Source: Chionis minor (Eukaryota > Chordata > Aves > Charadriiformes > Chionididae). Taken from it: a DNA stretch of 64,000 nt. The notes beneath the pieces are model-generated. The model was not told the DNA's origin. It made no database searches and worked only from the letters and a program-made list of their open reading frames with translations. The translations under genes were made by a program, and so were the position numbers. Each line of letters begins with the position of its first letter. The first letter of the stretch is position 1. The stretch spans positions 1 to 64,000 of the forward strand of contig VZSF01006774.1 of NCBI GenBank assembly GCA_013398295.1. The letters are read 5' to 3'. Shown here one piece after another: positions 36,566 to 48,405 of the stretch.

Positions 36566-39500
36566 CATCGTGTTTCGTGCTCTGGTAACGATGAGTAGTG
36601 TGTAGTCACTTTACCGACCGCTCGCTCTTTCTGGAGCTTTAATATCTTACCTTTTAACCCCCAGAGCTAAATAGCTACATCTTAACAAACGATAACTTCA
36701 TTTTTTTCCGGATCTGAGGGTGTTTGCTTTGGCACGCTTCAGGTGGTGTAGGTGCCATGTGTTGGCACCTGTACTAACCTCAGTTCAACACCTCTTGTGG
36801 GGAGAAGGAAAGATGTACGTGGATGGGGTTATAAGCCCCCTGACGGGTGACTCTGTAGCCTGTGGGAAACTGCACTGGCCAGATCCACGAGATGGCTGCT
36901 TCTGGCCGTCTCTTCTTTCTGGGGTTGTTTAAAACGCCTGTGTGGCCTGTTTCCTCCTCAGCAAAGCGATCACTCTGGCCTTGGAGACAGGCAAGTCATA
37001 ATGTGTCCTACGTAATAAAGGAGAACTAGTGTAATTACTAATTATTTTAATGGTAGCTGATACTGACTTATTCAGCTACTTTAACTTCTAGAATGAATGT
37101 ACTGCAGTTTTACACCTAATTATGTCCCTGGACCTGCAGTTCTAGTGTCTGGGTTGTGCTCTGGTTCTAGAACTTGGGCCCCAGGAATCCTTGTTTCAGA
37201 TACTTTCTGTTTCAGGTAACTGTAGGACTGTAGAGCAGTTCATCTGGAGCTTCCCAGTTTGTATTTAGTTTAAGTGTCAGTAAAATTATTTTTCTTGCTT
37301 AATGCGTTTGTGCTGACGCTGAGGTGATATCAGGAAGATCTAGTATAGTGAAGTTACATCTATGGATTGCTTTATGTGTCAGACTGACAGAGAATAAAAA
37401 CGGTAGCAGGTATCACAGTCGAGCTGTCACTGTTAGATCTTCCAGCTAGTGTTTGTGTGAGAGTGAGCGAGCGCACGCGCCTTCCAGAACTTCTGTATCT
37501 CTGGGTGTTCGGCACCAAATAGTTTGTTGTGAAACTTTTCAAAGCCAATAAAGTTGAGGAGGGTAAAGACACATGAAGACAAATTTGCAGCTTAAACTGG
37601 TAGAGATGTTACGAAACTGCTTGGTTGTGTTGGACCGTAGCTTAAAATTTTCAGAGCTGTATACAGAATGGAACTCCCTGGTGGAAACATCTGCTGTCTG
37701 CATGCTACCCAGAAGTGGGGCACAGCAGAGGCAACACAGGCGCTGTTTGCAAGGGGGAGCAGTACATTAACATATATTTGCTTAATTAAAAATCCTACTG
37801 TATTTATAATCCTATTAGATATCTAAAAGTTCTTCTGGCCCTGTAGTTTTATGATGCTCCAGAAAGTGGTATTAGAGAATGCTGTGTTTTAACAGCCAGA
37901 GTGTTTGGGTGCAGATTGGTTTGAATAATTTTGCTTTCCATTGTAGACATCAGATCAGTGTAGTTTAAGGATACCTGAACTAACTTTTATCAGTGCAGAG
38001 TTATCTCCTTTGTAGATGTCCCTGTGTTTATTAAAACTAAGGAAAAGGGATTTATTTCTGACCTCTGTTAGAATTCCCAGTGTTTGCTGCTGTCACAGCA
38101 GTTGAGAGTAATGTTGGCTTCTGTCTCAAGAGTTACGGTTGAACTCCTTGAACTCCAAAGGAGCTTTGACTCCTTTTTTTCCCCTGCTTCTATTCTTTCC
38201 CTTGCTCACTTCTGTAAGTTGTGTTTTTGACTGTGTAGGCATTTGAAATAAGGAGTAGATACATGGAGCTGGATTTGAGGAAGAACTGTGTGGTCTACAG
38301 AAAAGAAAACCCCGTATGGGAGTTTGGCTCTGAGAGCAGAAACAGGACAGAAATTTATAACCATTTCTACACAGGAAAAGCATAGGGTTTGGTGTATTTG
38401 GGCTGGGGGCTACGGTCCCTTCCCTAGGGGGCCTGTAACTTTGTAGAGTTTTTTAGTGCTTAAGTGGGTGCCATAATGCTTTGACTAATCAAACATACTG
38501 AGTAAAGAAAAGGAATGAAGACGTTTCTGAAAGGTCTAGCTCAGAAAGGCGAAACACAGACTAGCCTGGTTATCAGGCTGGCTAGTTTAGATCATGATTT
38601 GTTAAAGCCTTTGTGATGTAAGACTCCTGCTTAGTTTTCATTGAAGCCCTTGGATGAACAAAATATTTCAGGCGTAGACCACCTCCTCAGCTTGTGGAAC
38701 TCCTCTTAGTTTCCTGAGCGCAGTTAGCGTGTTATCACTAGGTCTTGGGTTCGCAGAAGCTTGGCTTGACCTAACTGGATGGAGTAGACCTTCAGAGCAG
38801 TGCTCTGTTCAAGGCCAGCTATGGAATTTTAATGCTGGGGGTAAGGGGAGGAAAAAAAAATAAGTATCTGTGTTCTTGTGCATTAACTTCTGTTTAGTGT
38901 GGTACTACTGAAGACGCGTTCTGTCTTTTGTAGACACAAGATACGCTTTATGGTGGTTCGGGATGAAAGATGTCTTTTTCTTCACAAAGAAAAGAGTTTT
39001 ATTTGGGGCAGGTGGCCCGGTTTCTTCTTAGAAATTATTACACCCAATTTAAGCACAATCTTATGTTTGCGTAATCATGGGAGAAGATAGAAAACTTTGG
39101 AGTCTTGCAGAGCTTCTTCCTTGAAATGAGTCGTGATCTCGGAAACGGTGCTCGAGTGCTTGTTCCCCAAGCTGCAGGCTCTCGCCGCTGCAGGCAGCTT
39201 TCCTTCTGGTTCAGCAGCCTCTGGAGGTTACCAGAGGAAGCCAGCAGACAGCGTAACCGGTTGTGCCCATTCTGTGACTCCTGTGCGTTACAAGAGTGTG
39301 ATTCATACGTGTGTCTAACTAAGCATTAGAGGGAAACCCTCTGACACAACTTTTTTGAAAAGCGATCTGGCACAGTGTGTGCAACTAAAGACCCACTTCG
39401 GCAGTTTGAAAACCTCAAGCTTCAGTGTCCCATATACGTGGATGCTTTTGTGATGCTGTGCTTCAAACACCTGTATGTGCAGTTTACTGCTTTTCAGTAG

Positions 39501-42500
39501 AGCCTTTGAGAGACGTGTAAGTTCCAGCAAACTGGAAGAATATCCCAAGAATATCATGTGTGGGAGAATAAGTGTGAGGGAAAGATTGTTTTGTGAGAGA
39601 GGAGGGAAACTGCCAAACTCACAGGGTGTAACAAAACAAGAAGTTGTAGACTGCTCCTTTGATGAAGTGGTGGTATTTCTATGAATGAGGGTATTCATGA
39701 TGTGAAATTTTAACTATCTGCCAACGCTCTTCAACTACTAGATAAGAAAAACTGGAGAAAGAGTCTCATTAAGTGTCTAAAATGGTTTGGTGTATTAAAT
39801 ATATACTATGGTGTGAGATTGTGGCCGGATGTATGTAACAGAACTGACCTATAGCCATGATGTCAAACTGGCGTCTTAAGTGAAAAAAGTAAGAAGCGTT
39901 CCTGTGGTGGAAAACTGAAGAGCTCGTGTTAAATACTTCAGGTGTGCAGATGATGCATAGGTTAAAAGTGAGTCTTGGGGTTAACGCCTTCTTCACACAG
40001 TCAGACCAGGTGAACTAAGCTTCTTTGCCGGCTAAAGAGCTCATTAGCGGCTTTTAATCACTTGGTCTCTGAAGTTCAGTTTCCCACCTGAGAGGGAAAA
40101 GGGTGAGACCTTTGCTCCTTCAGAATGTTGAGAGCTGATACAGCTCTTGCTGTCTCACCAGCCCCTTCTAGGTTTCTCCCTAGTCAGAACATTCTTAGGT
40201 GTTGGTAAATCTTGCCTCTTAATAAATCTGGAAATTAATGTGTCTCTGCAATGCAAGTACAAAGTGTAACTGATGTAATCAGGCTCTGTGGTATAGGTGC
40301 GCATACATTTTTTTTTCTAATGCTGAGTGGTTCAGCGATTGCTTTGCATAGTCTTACTTCAGAATTTGAGTCCATAATGATAATAAAATGGAGAAGCAAC
40401 TGGTCACTAATCTGTCAAAGATTCACAACTTTAATATATTTTCAGCTGAATTAATACATAGATGGCAGGAAACCTGGACTGTCATAGGAAAAGTAGCAGA
40501 AGCTCTAAACTGTCAAGCAGTCTTCTCTTGTAATGGGTTACGTCAGTTATGCCTTGGGACAAGATCTGTGATGTTTTTGAAGAAGCCTGTTTAATTGCTG
40601 TTTTGAGTCAGCCAACTTGTATTACTTGTTACAGATTTAGAAAAATCCCTAGTTGAGATTGAAGCCAAGGAACAGTTTGGATAACTGAAGGAATGTTGAG
40701 AATAACTTAAAGGTGTTATAAATATTAAATGGTAGGAGGTTATTATGCTGCTAAGGAACTCTTGACTTTTACAGATGATTTTCGATCCCACTATGAGCAA
40801 GAAGAAGAAGAAAAAGAAGAAGCCCTTTATGTTGGATGAGGAAGGAGGGGATACACAAGCGGAAGAGACTCAGCAGTCGGAAACAAAAGAAGTTGAGCCA
40901 GAGCCAACAGAAGACAAAGATGTTGAAGCAGACGAGGAAGACAGCAGGAAGAAAGGTAAAGTGAATCCACACAGATAGACTCTCAAAGGTAGTCCTTGCA
41001 TATTTTGAGACTACAAGCCCCATTTCAAGAATTTGGAATCACAGGGGCCCAGGCTTGTTTAGAGGCTTGCTGCTTATTTGAAGGGTGTATTTCCCTCCTT
41101 GAAATCACGTTCACAGACATCGAGCAAGCTTCCAGTAGCTTATGTAAATGCCACTTTCCTGACTCGGTGTCTTTTATGTGACACAATGAAAAGAGAATCC
41201 CTAAAGTAGTTAGCATGAAGTTCTGTGTCTGCCACATGCAGTTGTTGCAATAATTCCACAATTATGGCTGTTTTTTATTGTGAACATTTAAGCAATAGTG
41301 TGATAACAGAAATATGGTTAAAAGGGTTTCTAGTTTTTGGATGACTGTGAATGGGATAAGTAGTGTGTTCCTCAGAATCTTTCAGGAAATAAGCTTGTGG
41401 TTGTGTATATAATCTTGCTTTTTAAATTGAGGCCGATGTCATTTCAAGATGACCTGATTCAGGGAATGCTGTTAACTTAAATCCAGTTTGTTGATAAAAT
41501 TGGCTCCTGCAGTAGACCAAAGAAACTATGCCTTTTTACTTACAGTTTTCTTGTTTTTCAGGCATCTCTAGTATAATGACACAAGTGGCTAGTTTCTCTT
41601 GTGCAGCAGAAAGATTAAGCACTTATAAAGTAAGAAAATGCAGTTAGAATATGCAGATACTGTGAAATAGTACTGAGGTATTTGGGGGTAAAGAGGAGTG
41701 ACCTCTTTAAAACCTGAAGGATATCTGTAGGGGCTACAGATCATTGCTTATGTCTTTAATGTATTGAAGACTAGGATTTAAATTTAAAACTTGGTGTCCA
41801 AAATGCTTCTACAGTTATACTTCTTTTGGTAACCCTTTGCGTTTTAGATGCAACAGATGACCTGGATGATCTAAACTTCTTCAATCAAAAGAAAAAGAAG
41901 AAAAAAACAAAAAAGATATTTGATATAGATGAAGCAGAAGAAGGTGTAAAGGTTTGTTTGCATAAGTAGGCCATCTCATCTATGGCTGAAAACTTTCTTC
42001 CTTTCACTTTCTGGGGATTGGCAGTGTGGGAGTTGTTTTGAGTCTGTCATTGTGTCTTAGTGCAGTTAATAATGAAATTCACGTTTTGCTGTGTCTTTCA
42101 TATATGGGAGGTCCTGCTGAACGTGTTGCTCCTGCAGGGCTTTTTGCCCAGAAGGAAGAAAAATAAAATCTTAACTGACCTGCACAATGAGCAAGTAATT
42201 CTGTGATCTGTAGTAAGGGCTGACTAGGATCAAGGTTAATTGTTTTTTGGAGTAAGGGAAGTAAATGGCTGTCAGAAGCCCTGCACAGAATAGCCCTCTA
42301 AAGACCAGCCCTTCAAATAAAGGGTATATATCCGCTAAAAAATCAGGTTTTACTCTTATGCTTTATTTAGAAGTGAGTGGCTACTGTTCTGTGTTCCAGA
42401 AAGCATACGAAATATATTTATACTCAAGTTTTATTCCAAGTCGTGTTTCTGTATCACGTGTTGGTGTAACTGGCAAGCCCAGAGACCAAGAGGACAGATA

Positions 42501-45500
42501 AATCTTACGTTATATGTAAACATTTTCTTTACGTTCTGCCTTTTGGGAAAGAAAATGTCCTCGTCCGCCCCAGACAAGCGAAATGCTTGCTCTCTGTTTT
42601 CTACATGCACAGAGTTGTGATAACAAACTGGACTAGCTGCAGGTAGCACAGCTTTACCTTACCTTATTGTCTGGCACAAAGGACATTTTGTTCCTTTATG
42701 CCCTGAAATGGCTGATGCTTTTAGGCAAGTATAGCATGACCTTGTGCTTGACCAGCCAGAAGTTAGACCAGAAGATAAAAATCTTGCCCTGCTTCATGAT
42801 AGTAGCGCAGTGCTCTCTTCAACCTACTTTAGTTCTGTTCTTATCTGTTATGTTTCAGAATTGTGGTGGGTATTACTAATATTCATCTAGTATAGTGCGC
42901 TGCTAGTGTTATTTCTGATGTTGTGCAATGGAGATTTGTGTTTAATACTGTAAACTGTAGTCTTATTTTTTTCTCGGCAGGACTTGAAAATTGAAGGAGA
43001 TGTGCCAGAGGCAGTAGAACCTGAAGATGACCTTGATATCATGCTGGGCAATAAAAAGAAGAAAAAGAAGAATGTGAAGTTTCCAGATGAAGATGAGATT
43101 ATGGAGAAGGATGAAGGTAAAAGTATAATCTAGTTCAATGAGATGTTGAAAGTGAAATGCAGTCCATCTTGTAGGTGAATAAGTTCTGTTCCAAGTGTCT
43201 TTTTTGTTTCAAAATTCATTTTGTTACCTTTATCACTATACTATCAATCAGAAAAATGTTCTATAAAAGCACTGTATTCACTTGCCGTAAGTGCTGGTGT
43301 CCTTTGTAGGCAGGCAAACAGAAGAGTTGTGTCCACATATTATTGGAATCTTCTTTGATATACCTTTTAGAAATGGTGTAAGCATGAGGTGAAAGAATAT
43401 TTCTTTTCTTAATGAATCCCAAACAACTTTCTTTCCAGCTTTTGAGGATGAAGATAGCAAAAAAGATGATGGAATTTCTTTCAGCCTTCAGTCAGGACCT
43501 GCGTGGGCAGGTTCAGAAAGGGACTACACATATGATGAGGTAACGTTCAAAAGACGCAAAAAATATTTTCCATGTTGATGTGCATCAGTAGAGCAGGACC
43601 TTAGGCCAAAATGTTCTATTTCTAACTTAAAATTAAAGGACTTGTAGTCAGAAGCTCACAAACAGAAAAATAACAAAGCACATCTATCGCAGTTAACTTT
43701 CATATAGGGCAATATTAGTGATAGCTAAAACACCTCTGCAAACAGGCTGAGGTACTTGTAGATTATGAAGTATATCCTTGGGGAAACAGCTTTTGTATTT
43801 TGCATTTATCAGAACATTTTAAATGTGTTCAAAAGCATATGGGAAAGTGCTAATGGGCAGAGATGGTCTAGTATTCATTGTGAATGCTGTTTCAAGGTTT
43901 TTTTTCCAGAAGTGATGTACCTAATTTGAGAAATGCAAGATATTCGTGTTGATGTGAATCCCTTTTTTTTGCAGTTGCTCAACAGAGTATTTAACATCAT
44001 GCGAGAAAAAAACCCAGATATGGTAGCGGGGGAAAAAAGAAAATTTGTCATGAAGCCTCCACAGGTTGTAAGAGTAGGGACCAAGAAAACATCTTTTGTC
44101 AACTTTACAGATATCTGCAAATTGTAAGTTTCCTCTTTAGATTTCGAGGAATAGCACTTTTTGGTGCTGTTGGCTGTTGTGTTGGCATGTTTTCTGGCAA
44201 AACACTGCAGCAGACCAGAAGTAAACTGAAAGCTATTTCAAATCACACTACTCTTTTCCTCTGCATTTCTCAGAAGATATTTATGAAGATGATTTATTGA
44301 GATAATGTCTTATTGTATTCTTAAATTATGAAAATGGTAGGTGTGTTACATGGGCTTTGTGGACTGTAACTAAACCTATTGCTTTTGTGAGTTCACTGGC
44401 TTCGATCAGGTCTGTAGCTGGTTTACCAGTGATGTTTATTACGAAGTCTTGGGTGAGGGTGGGATGTGGGGAAAGTTCTTTCTAATTTGAGATGACTGCA
44501 AATACCGTTCTCTTGGTAAACGGTATGGGGTTCAGTAATTTTTTTCCACTGTTTTCTGCAGTGATTTCTGTGTCTTAATTATTTCTTGTGAAGGCAGTTC
44601 TGTTCTTTGCGGGTACTTCTGGGAATGCATATCTGATTTGTTTCATAAGTGTGCCAGAAAACAATCCTGATGAAATCATACTGAGGATCTGGGTACTGTA
44701 CTAAAGTGCATTTTTAATGGTAGCTAAGTAAGACTTTTTTTCAGGGAATTTTCAGGCAGGAGGATGGGAAAATCTCAATTAGAAAACTTATTTTCAGTAG
44801 TTATTCTAGTTATGAGTTTGGTTTGCGGGAGAATGCTGGGGGGGGTGTTCTGTGGACTGTTCAGCTTGCTTGTGTCCTCAGGCATTGTCTGCCTGTGCTC
44901 TGGGGTACAGACCAACTGGCACTGCTCCCTTTTAAACTTAGTAATTTAAGATCGTTTTAGCCTGCCAGTCCTGTGTGAATATCAGGTTTCTCTGGAGGGG
45001 AGAGGTTAATCGTATCCTTACTTTATTTTTAGATTACATCGTCAGCCAAAACATCTTCTGGCATTTTTGTTGGCAGAATTGGGTACAAGGTAAGGCTGCT
45101 GGGCTATGCATGTGATTATGCATGTAGGAGGCAATGGCAACATAGTTGACACTGTCTGATCAAAAATAAAATTCTTGGATTTAGGTCTGTATATAAAACA
45201 GAAAAGGATCTGGGGGTCCTGGTCGACAGTCGGCTGAACATGAGCCAGCAGTGTGCCCAGGTGGCCGAGAAGGCCAACAGCATCTTGGCCTGTATCAAGA
45301 CTAGTGTGGCCAGCAGGAGCAGGGAAGTGATTGTGCCCCTGTACTCAGCACTGGTGAGGCTGCAGCTCGAGTGCTGGGTTCAGTTTTGGGTGTCACAGTA
45401 CAGGAGAGACATTGAGGTGCTGGAGCGTGTCCAGAGAAGGGCAACGAAGCTGGTGAGGGGTCTGGAGAACAAGTCTGGTGAGGAGCGGCTGAGGGAGTTG

Positions 45501-47979
45501 GGATTGTTTAGCCTGGAGGAGGTTGAGGGGAGACATTTTCACTCTCTACAACTACCTGAAAGGAGGGTGTATCGAGGTGGGGGTCAACCTCTTCTCCCAC
45601 GTAACAAGCGATGGGACAAGAGGAAACGGCCTCAAGTTGTGCCAGGGGAGGTTTAGGTTGGATATTAGGAAAAACTTCTTTACAGAAAGGGTTGTCAAGC
45701 ATTGGAAGAGGCTGCCCAGGGCAGTGGTGGAATCGCTGTCCCTGGAGGTATTTAAAAGATGGGTAGAAGTGGTGCTGAGGGACATGGTTTAGGGGTGGTT
45801 TTGGCATAGGTTTATGGTTGGACTTGATGATCTTGAAGGTCTGTTCCAAGCCCAAGTGATTCTATGATATGTGTGTGAACATTGGGCTTTTCTTATATGC
45901 GCATAGATGCTGTGCTGGGTGATGGAAGAGATACCATCTTCGGGAAGAGGCACAGGGGCAGACTATAAGTCCCAGGGAGCAGCCTGAATAAGGGTTTGAA
46001 TTCCCAATTTGGGACCTTTCTCAAAGATGCTCTGACAGCAGAGCTGTTTGTCACAGTCAGTGAGGATGGCTCTGTGGCCTGTATCAACCTAAAGCAGATG
46101 ACAGACAGCTGGGGAGGAGAGAATGCCTGACTGCCTAATGGCAAGTAATAATTCCCCAACATTAGACACAGAAGATTCAGCTGGTCAGGGTGCTTGGCCA
46201 TCTTGTCTAGACCATGCTTTTGCCAAGAAAGTTTGGACCAGATGATCCTTGAGGTCCCTTCCAACCTGGTATTCTATGATTCTGTGAAGTCGTGTGGGCC
46301 TGTAGCTGCTTATTCTGTCTAACGCTGCAGTTAAATCCACCTGTCTTAGCATAAAACCACTGCTGATTTTATGCGTCTCTCATTGGAGGTCTCGTGCTGT
46401 GGTGATGGTCTTTCTCCTTGTCTGTTCATTTCTCTTTTGTAGCCTGCAATGTTGTTTTATGTGGACTTAGAGAATCAGGGAGTCCAATTGCAACGCGTAT
46501 ATAACAAATGCCCGTTTGCTTAGGTTTTGGGGTCTCTTCAGCTCTGAATGAATTAAACAAAAACTTAGAAACCAAAATGTGGAAAAACATTCAACTTAGT
46601 ACATCAGAACGGCTAGAAAAGGATCTTATTAGTTGTGTTACACCTTACTAGGGAGTTGTCTTGGTCACTTCTATGAGATAAGCAGGGGTTAATTCTCAAT
46701 TCTGTGAAGTTCTTCTGATTGGGTGGCTTAACTATAAGGCTGATCTCTGCTGGAGTTTGCTTTTACTGCTGTGAGGGTTATTATTGGGCAAAACTTCCTG
46801 TAGGTTTTCAGGTACCTTCAGAATTCTGCATTTTTTTCCACAGAGTAATTCTGACTTACTCTTATCTTGAAGAACGCCTCGTTCTTTTGCTTTGTGTTCG
46901 TGACTTGTTTTAATGCTTGATGTCTTCTGCAAATCAAATAATTAATTTTTCTTTTAAATTAGTGGCTCAATAGATGGTAACAATCAACTTGTAATCAAAG
47001 GAAGATTCCAGCAAAAACAGATAGAAAATGTCTTGAGAAGATATATCAGTAAGTATAACTCCCTTTTCCACTACAGATTGCTCTCAGACCCCTTTTGATG
47101 ATCAGTGGCCGATGCGTGGCCAGTGCGTGTGTGCATGCTGTGCAGATTCTGTGCTATGAAGCTACAACTTTCCTGCGGTTTTATAGTGGAATAATGCAAG
47201 TACAGGTGGTTCTACCGTGGTTATAATAAGCACATAAGTCGCACTCTGTCCTGGCACTAAAGCATACCAAGGAAAACAGTAAAAGCATTTGAGTATTGCT
47301 TGTTTTCATCTGACTTCCGTTTCTTGGCTTTGATGAAGACTATGGAAAGTAACAGTAATTGTTAATTTCAAACTCTGTTGTACATGTTAATTAACAAATA
47401 CAGTGTGTGCGTGCTGCTGGTCAAAGGACTCACAGATTATATGTAACAAAAAATACTATTTTAGTGTTGTGCCTGGACAAGAGTTGCTGACCTCTGGGAA
47501 TGCTGTTTCAGCAGAGGAACTTACGGAACACCAGTGGGAAGTCTTAACTAGTTGCTACTGTTTTTAAAACGCAAGTGCTGGTGCATAATGTACCGTAGGA
47601 AACCTAGTCTTTATTAACCTGGGAACTAGGGAGAATTTTTGGGTTGCCTCAACCTCTGTGGCTTCCTTGTAAGCCACTTCTGAGTTGGTAGATGCATTTG
47701 AACAGCCTTCCAAGGCAACTGTTAAACTGAAGGCTGAAGAAGTGGTGACTTGTCCACTGATAATGTATTATCTTTTAACTGTGACTTAATTCCTTTTCTG
47801 CAGAGGAGTATGTCACCTGTCATACGTGTCGGTCACCAGACACAATCCTACAGAAGGACACCAGATTATATTTCTTGCAGTGTGAGACCTGCCACTCTCG
47901 CTGCTCCGTCGCCAGCATCAAAACTGGTTTCCAGGCTGTCACAGGCAAGAGAGCACAGCTCCGTGCCAAAGCTAACTAG
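36273..47979 (+). CDS. EIF2S2: Eukaryotic translation initiation factor 2 subunit beta (eIF2 beta), complete gene
   Basis: eIF2 beta is one of three subunits of eIF2, the GTPase complex that carries initiator Met-tRNA to the 40S ribosome in the cytoplasm. Nine coding exons join in frame: 36273-36287, 40775-40955, 41848-41951, 42981-43116, 43439-43539, 43975-44123, 45033-45089, 46963-47048 and 47804-47979. They total 1,005 bases, or 334 residues, one more than human; an extra Gly follows DEEG in exon 2. All introns are GT-AG. Three lysine blocks, known to bind eIF5 and eIF2B epsilon, lie at residues 14-21, 80-88 and 125-130. The central fold that binds eIF2 gamma (about 170-270) includes [17 protein letters not shown] just before it and [14 protein letters not shown] within it. 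The C-terminal zinc finger uses Cys282, Cys285, Cys303 and Cys306. The start is chosen because MSGDE joins MIFDPTMS exactly as in other vertebrates; a G sits at -3. No defect is visible. Confidence 0.98.
36315..36328. other. Assembly gap (14 N)
   Basis: Fourteen undetermined bases lie in intron 1, 28 bases after the exon 1 donor, inside the GC-rich island. It does not affect the coding sequence. Confidence 0.99.
45190..45872 (+). mobile_element. CR1 LINE 3' half in EIF2S2 intron 7 (sense)
   Basis: Read on the + strand, in the same direction as EIF2S2: [40 protein letters not shown] and [11 protein letters not shown] of CR1 ORF2, then the 3' UTR and tail 'cccaagtgattctatgata'. It lies about 100 bases after the exon 7 donor and accounts for over a third of the 1.9-kb intron. 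It resembles the copy at 23,905-24,735. Frames are broken. Confidence 0.93.
46226..46284 (+). mobile_element. CR1 tail fragment in EIF2S2 intron 7 (sense)
   Basis: Only the terminal CR1 motif is clear: 'ggaccagatgatccttgagg', 'tcccttccaacctggt' and 'attctatgattctgtgaag'. The upstream 300 bases (45,900-46,225) may belong to the same or another retroelement, but I do not recognise them. Confidence 0.8.
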
Positions 47980-48252
47980 TTTGCTAATCAACACTGGATT
48001 TTGCAAAGTGTTCTGGGGAGATATGACTGGACAGGTTTACAATCGGAATGGATTTACCATTGTATTAAGACAAGATTGTAAAAAGTACCAAGAAATTTGG
48101 CTTTTGATTGGTCTGTGAAATCCTTGCAAGATGCAGATCCTCAAGCTGTTCACATATGTTTGCTCATTGAATATATTTTACCAACTGTAAGGAACGTGAT
48201 GGGAAAGGAGGTGCTTTTTAATCCGTTCAGACTTCTGTAAAACACAAGATAA

Positions 48253-48258
48253 ATTAAA
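48253..48258 (+). terminator. EIF2S2: Proximal polyadenylation signal (ATTAAA), EIF2S2
   Basis: ATTAAA lies 274 bases after the stop codon, with 'gtgagtgtc' and 'tttgggttttttcc' downstream, a good downstream element. Confidence 0.6.
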
Positions 48259-48382
48259 GATACTATAACAGTGAGTGTCTTCGATTTGGGTTTTTTCCTT
48301 CAGTTTCCTCTTTAATCAGTTCATGGGAATGGTTGGCCTGTTTTTCTGCAGATCATGTCACTGAATTATGTCCAAGACCCAG

Positions 48383-48388
48383 AATAAA
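48383..48388 (+). terminator. EIF2S2: Second polyadenylation signal (AATAAA), EIF2S2
   Basis: A canonical AATAAA about 400 bases after the stop, followed by T-rich sequence ('ggttattttgcttttcc'). Confidence 0.6.
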
Positions 48389-48405
48389 GTTTAAGATAAA
48401 GGTTA

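Larger units (their letters stand above)
47980..48405 (+). other. EIF2S2: EIF2S2 3' UTR
   Basis: It follows the TAG stop at 47,977-47,979. Two polyadenylation signals fit: ATTAAA at 48,253-48,258, followed by a GT/T-rich stretch (48,271-48,300) suited to cleavage-factor binding, and AATAAA at 48,383-48,388. A longer form using AATAAA at 49,400-49,405 is possible. The UTR is therefore about 0.3 or 0.4 kb in the short forms. Confidence 0.75.
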
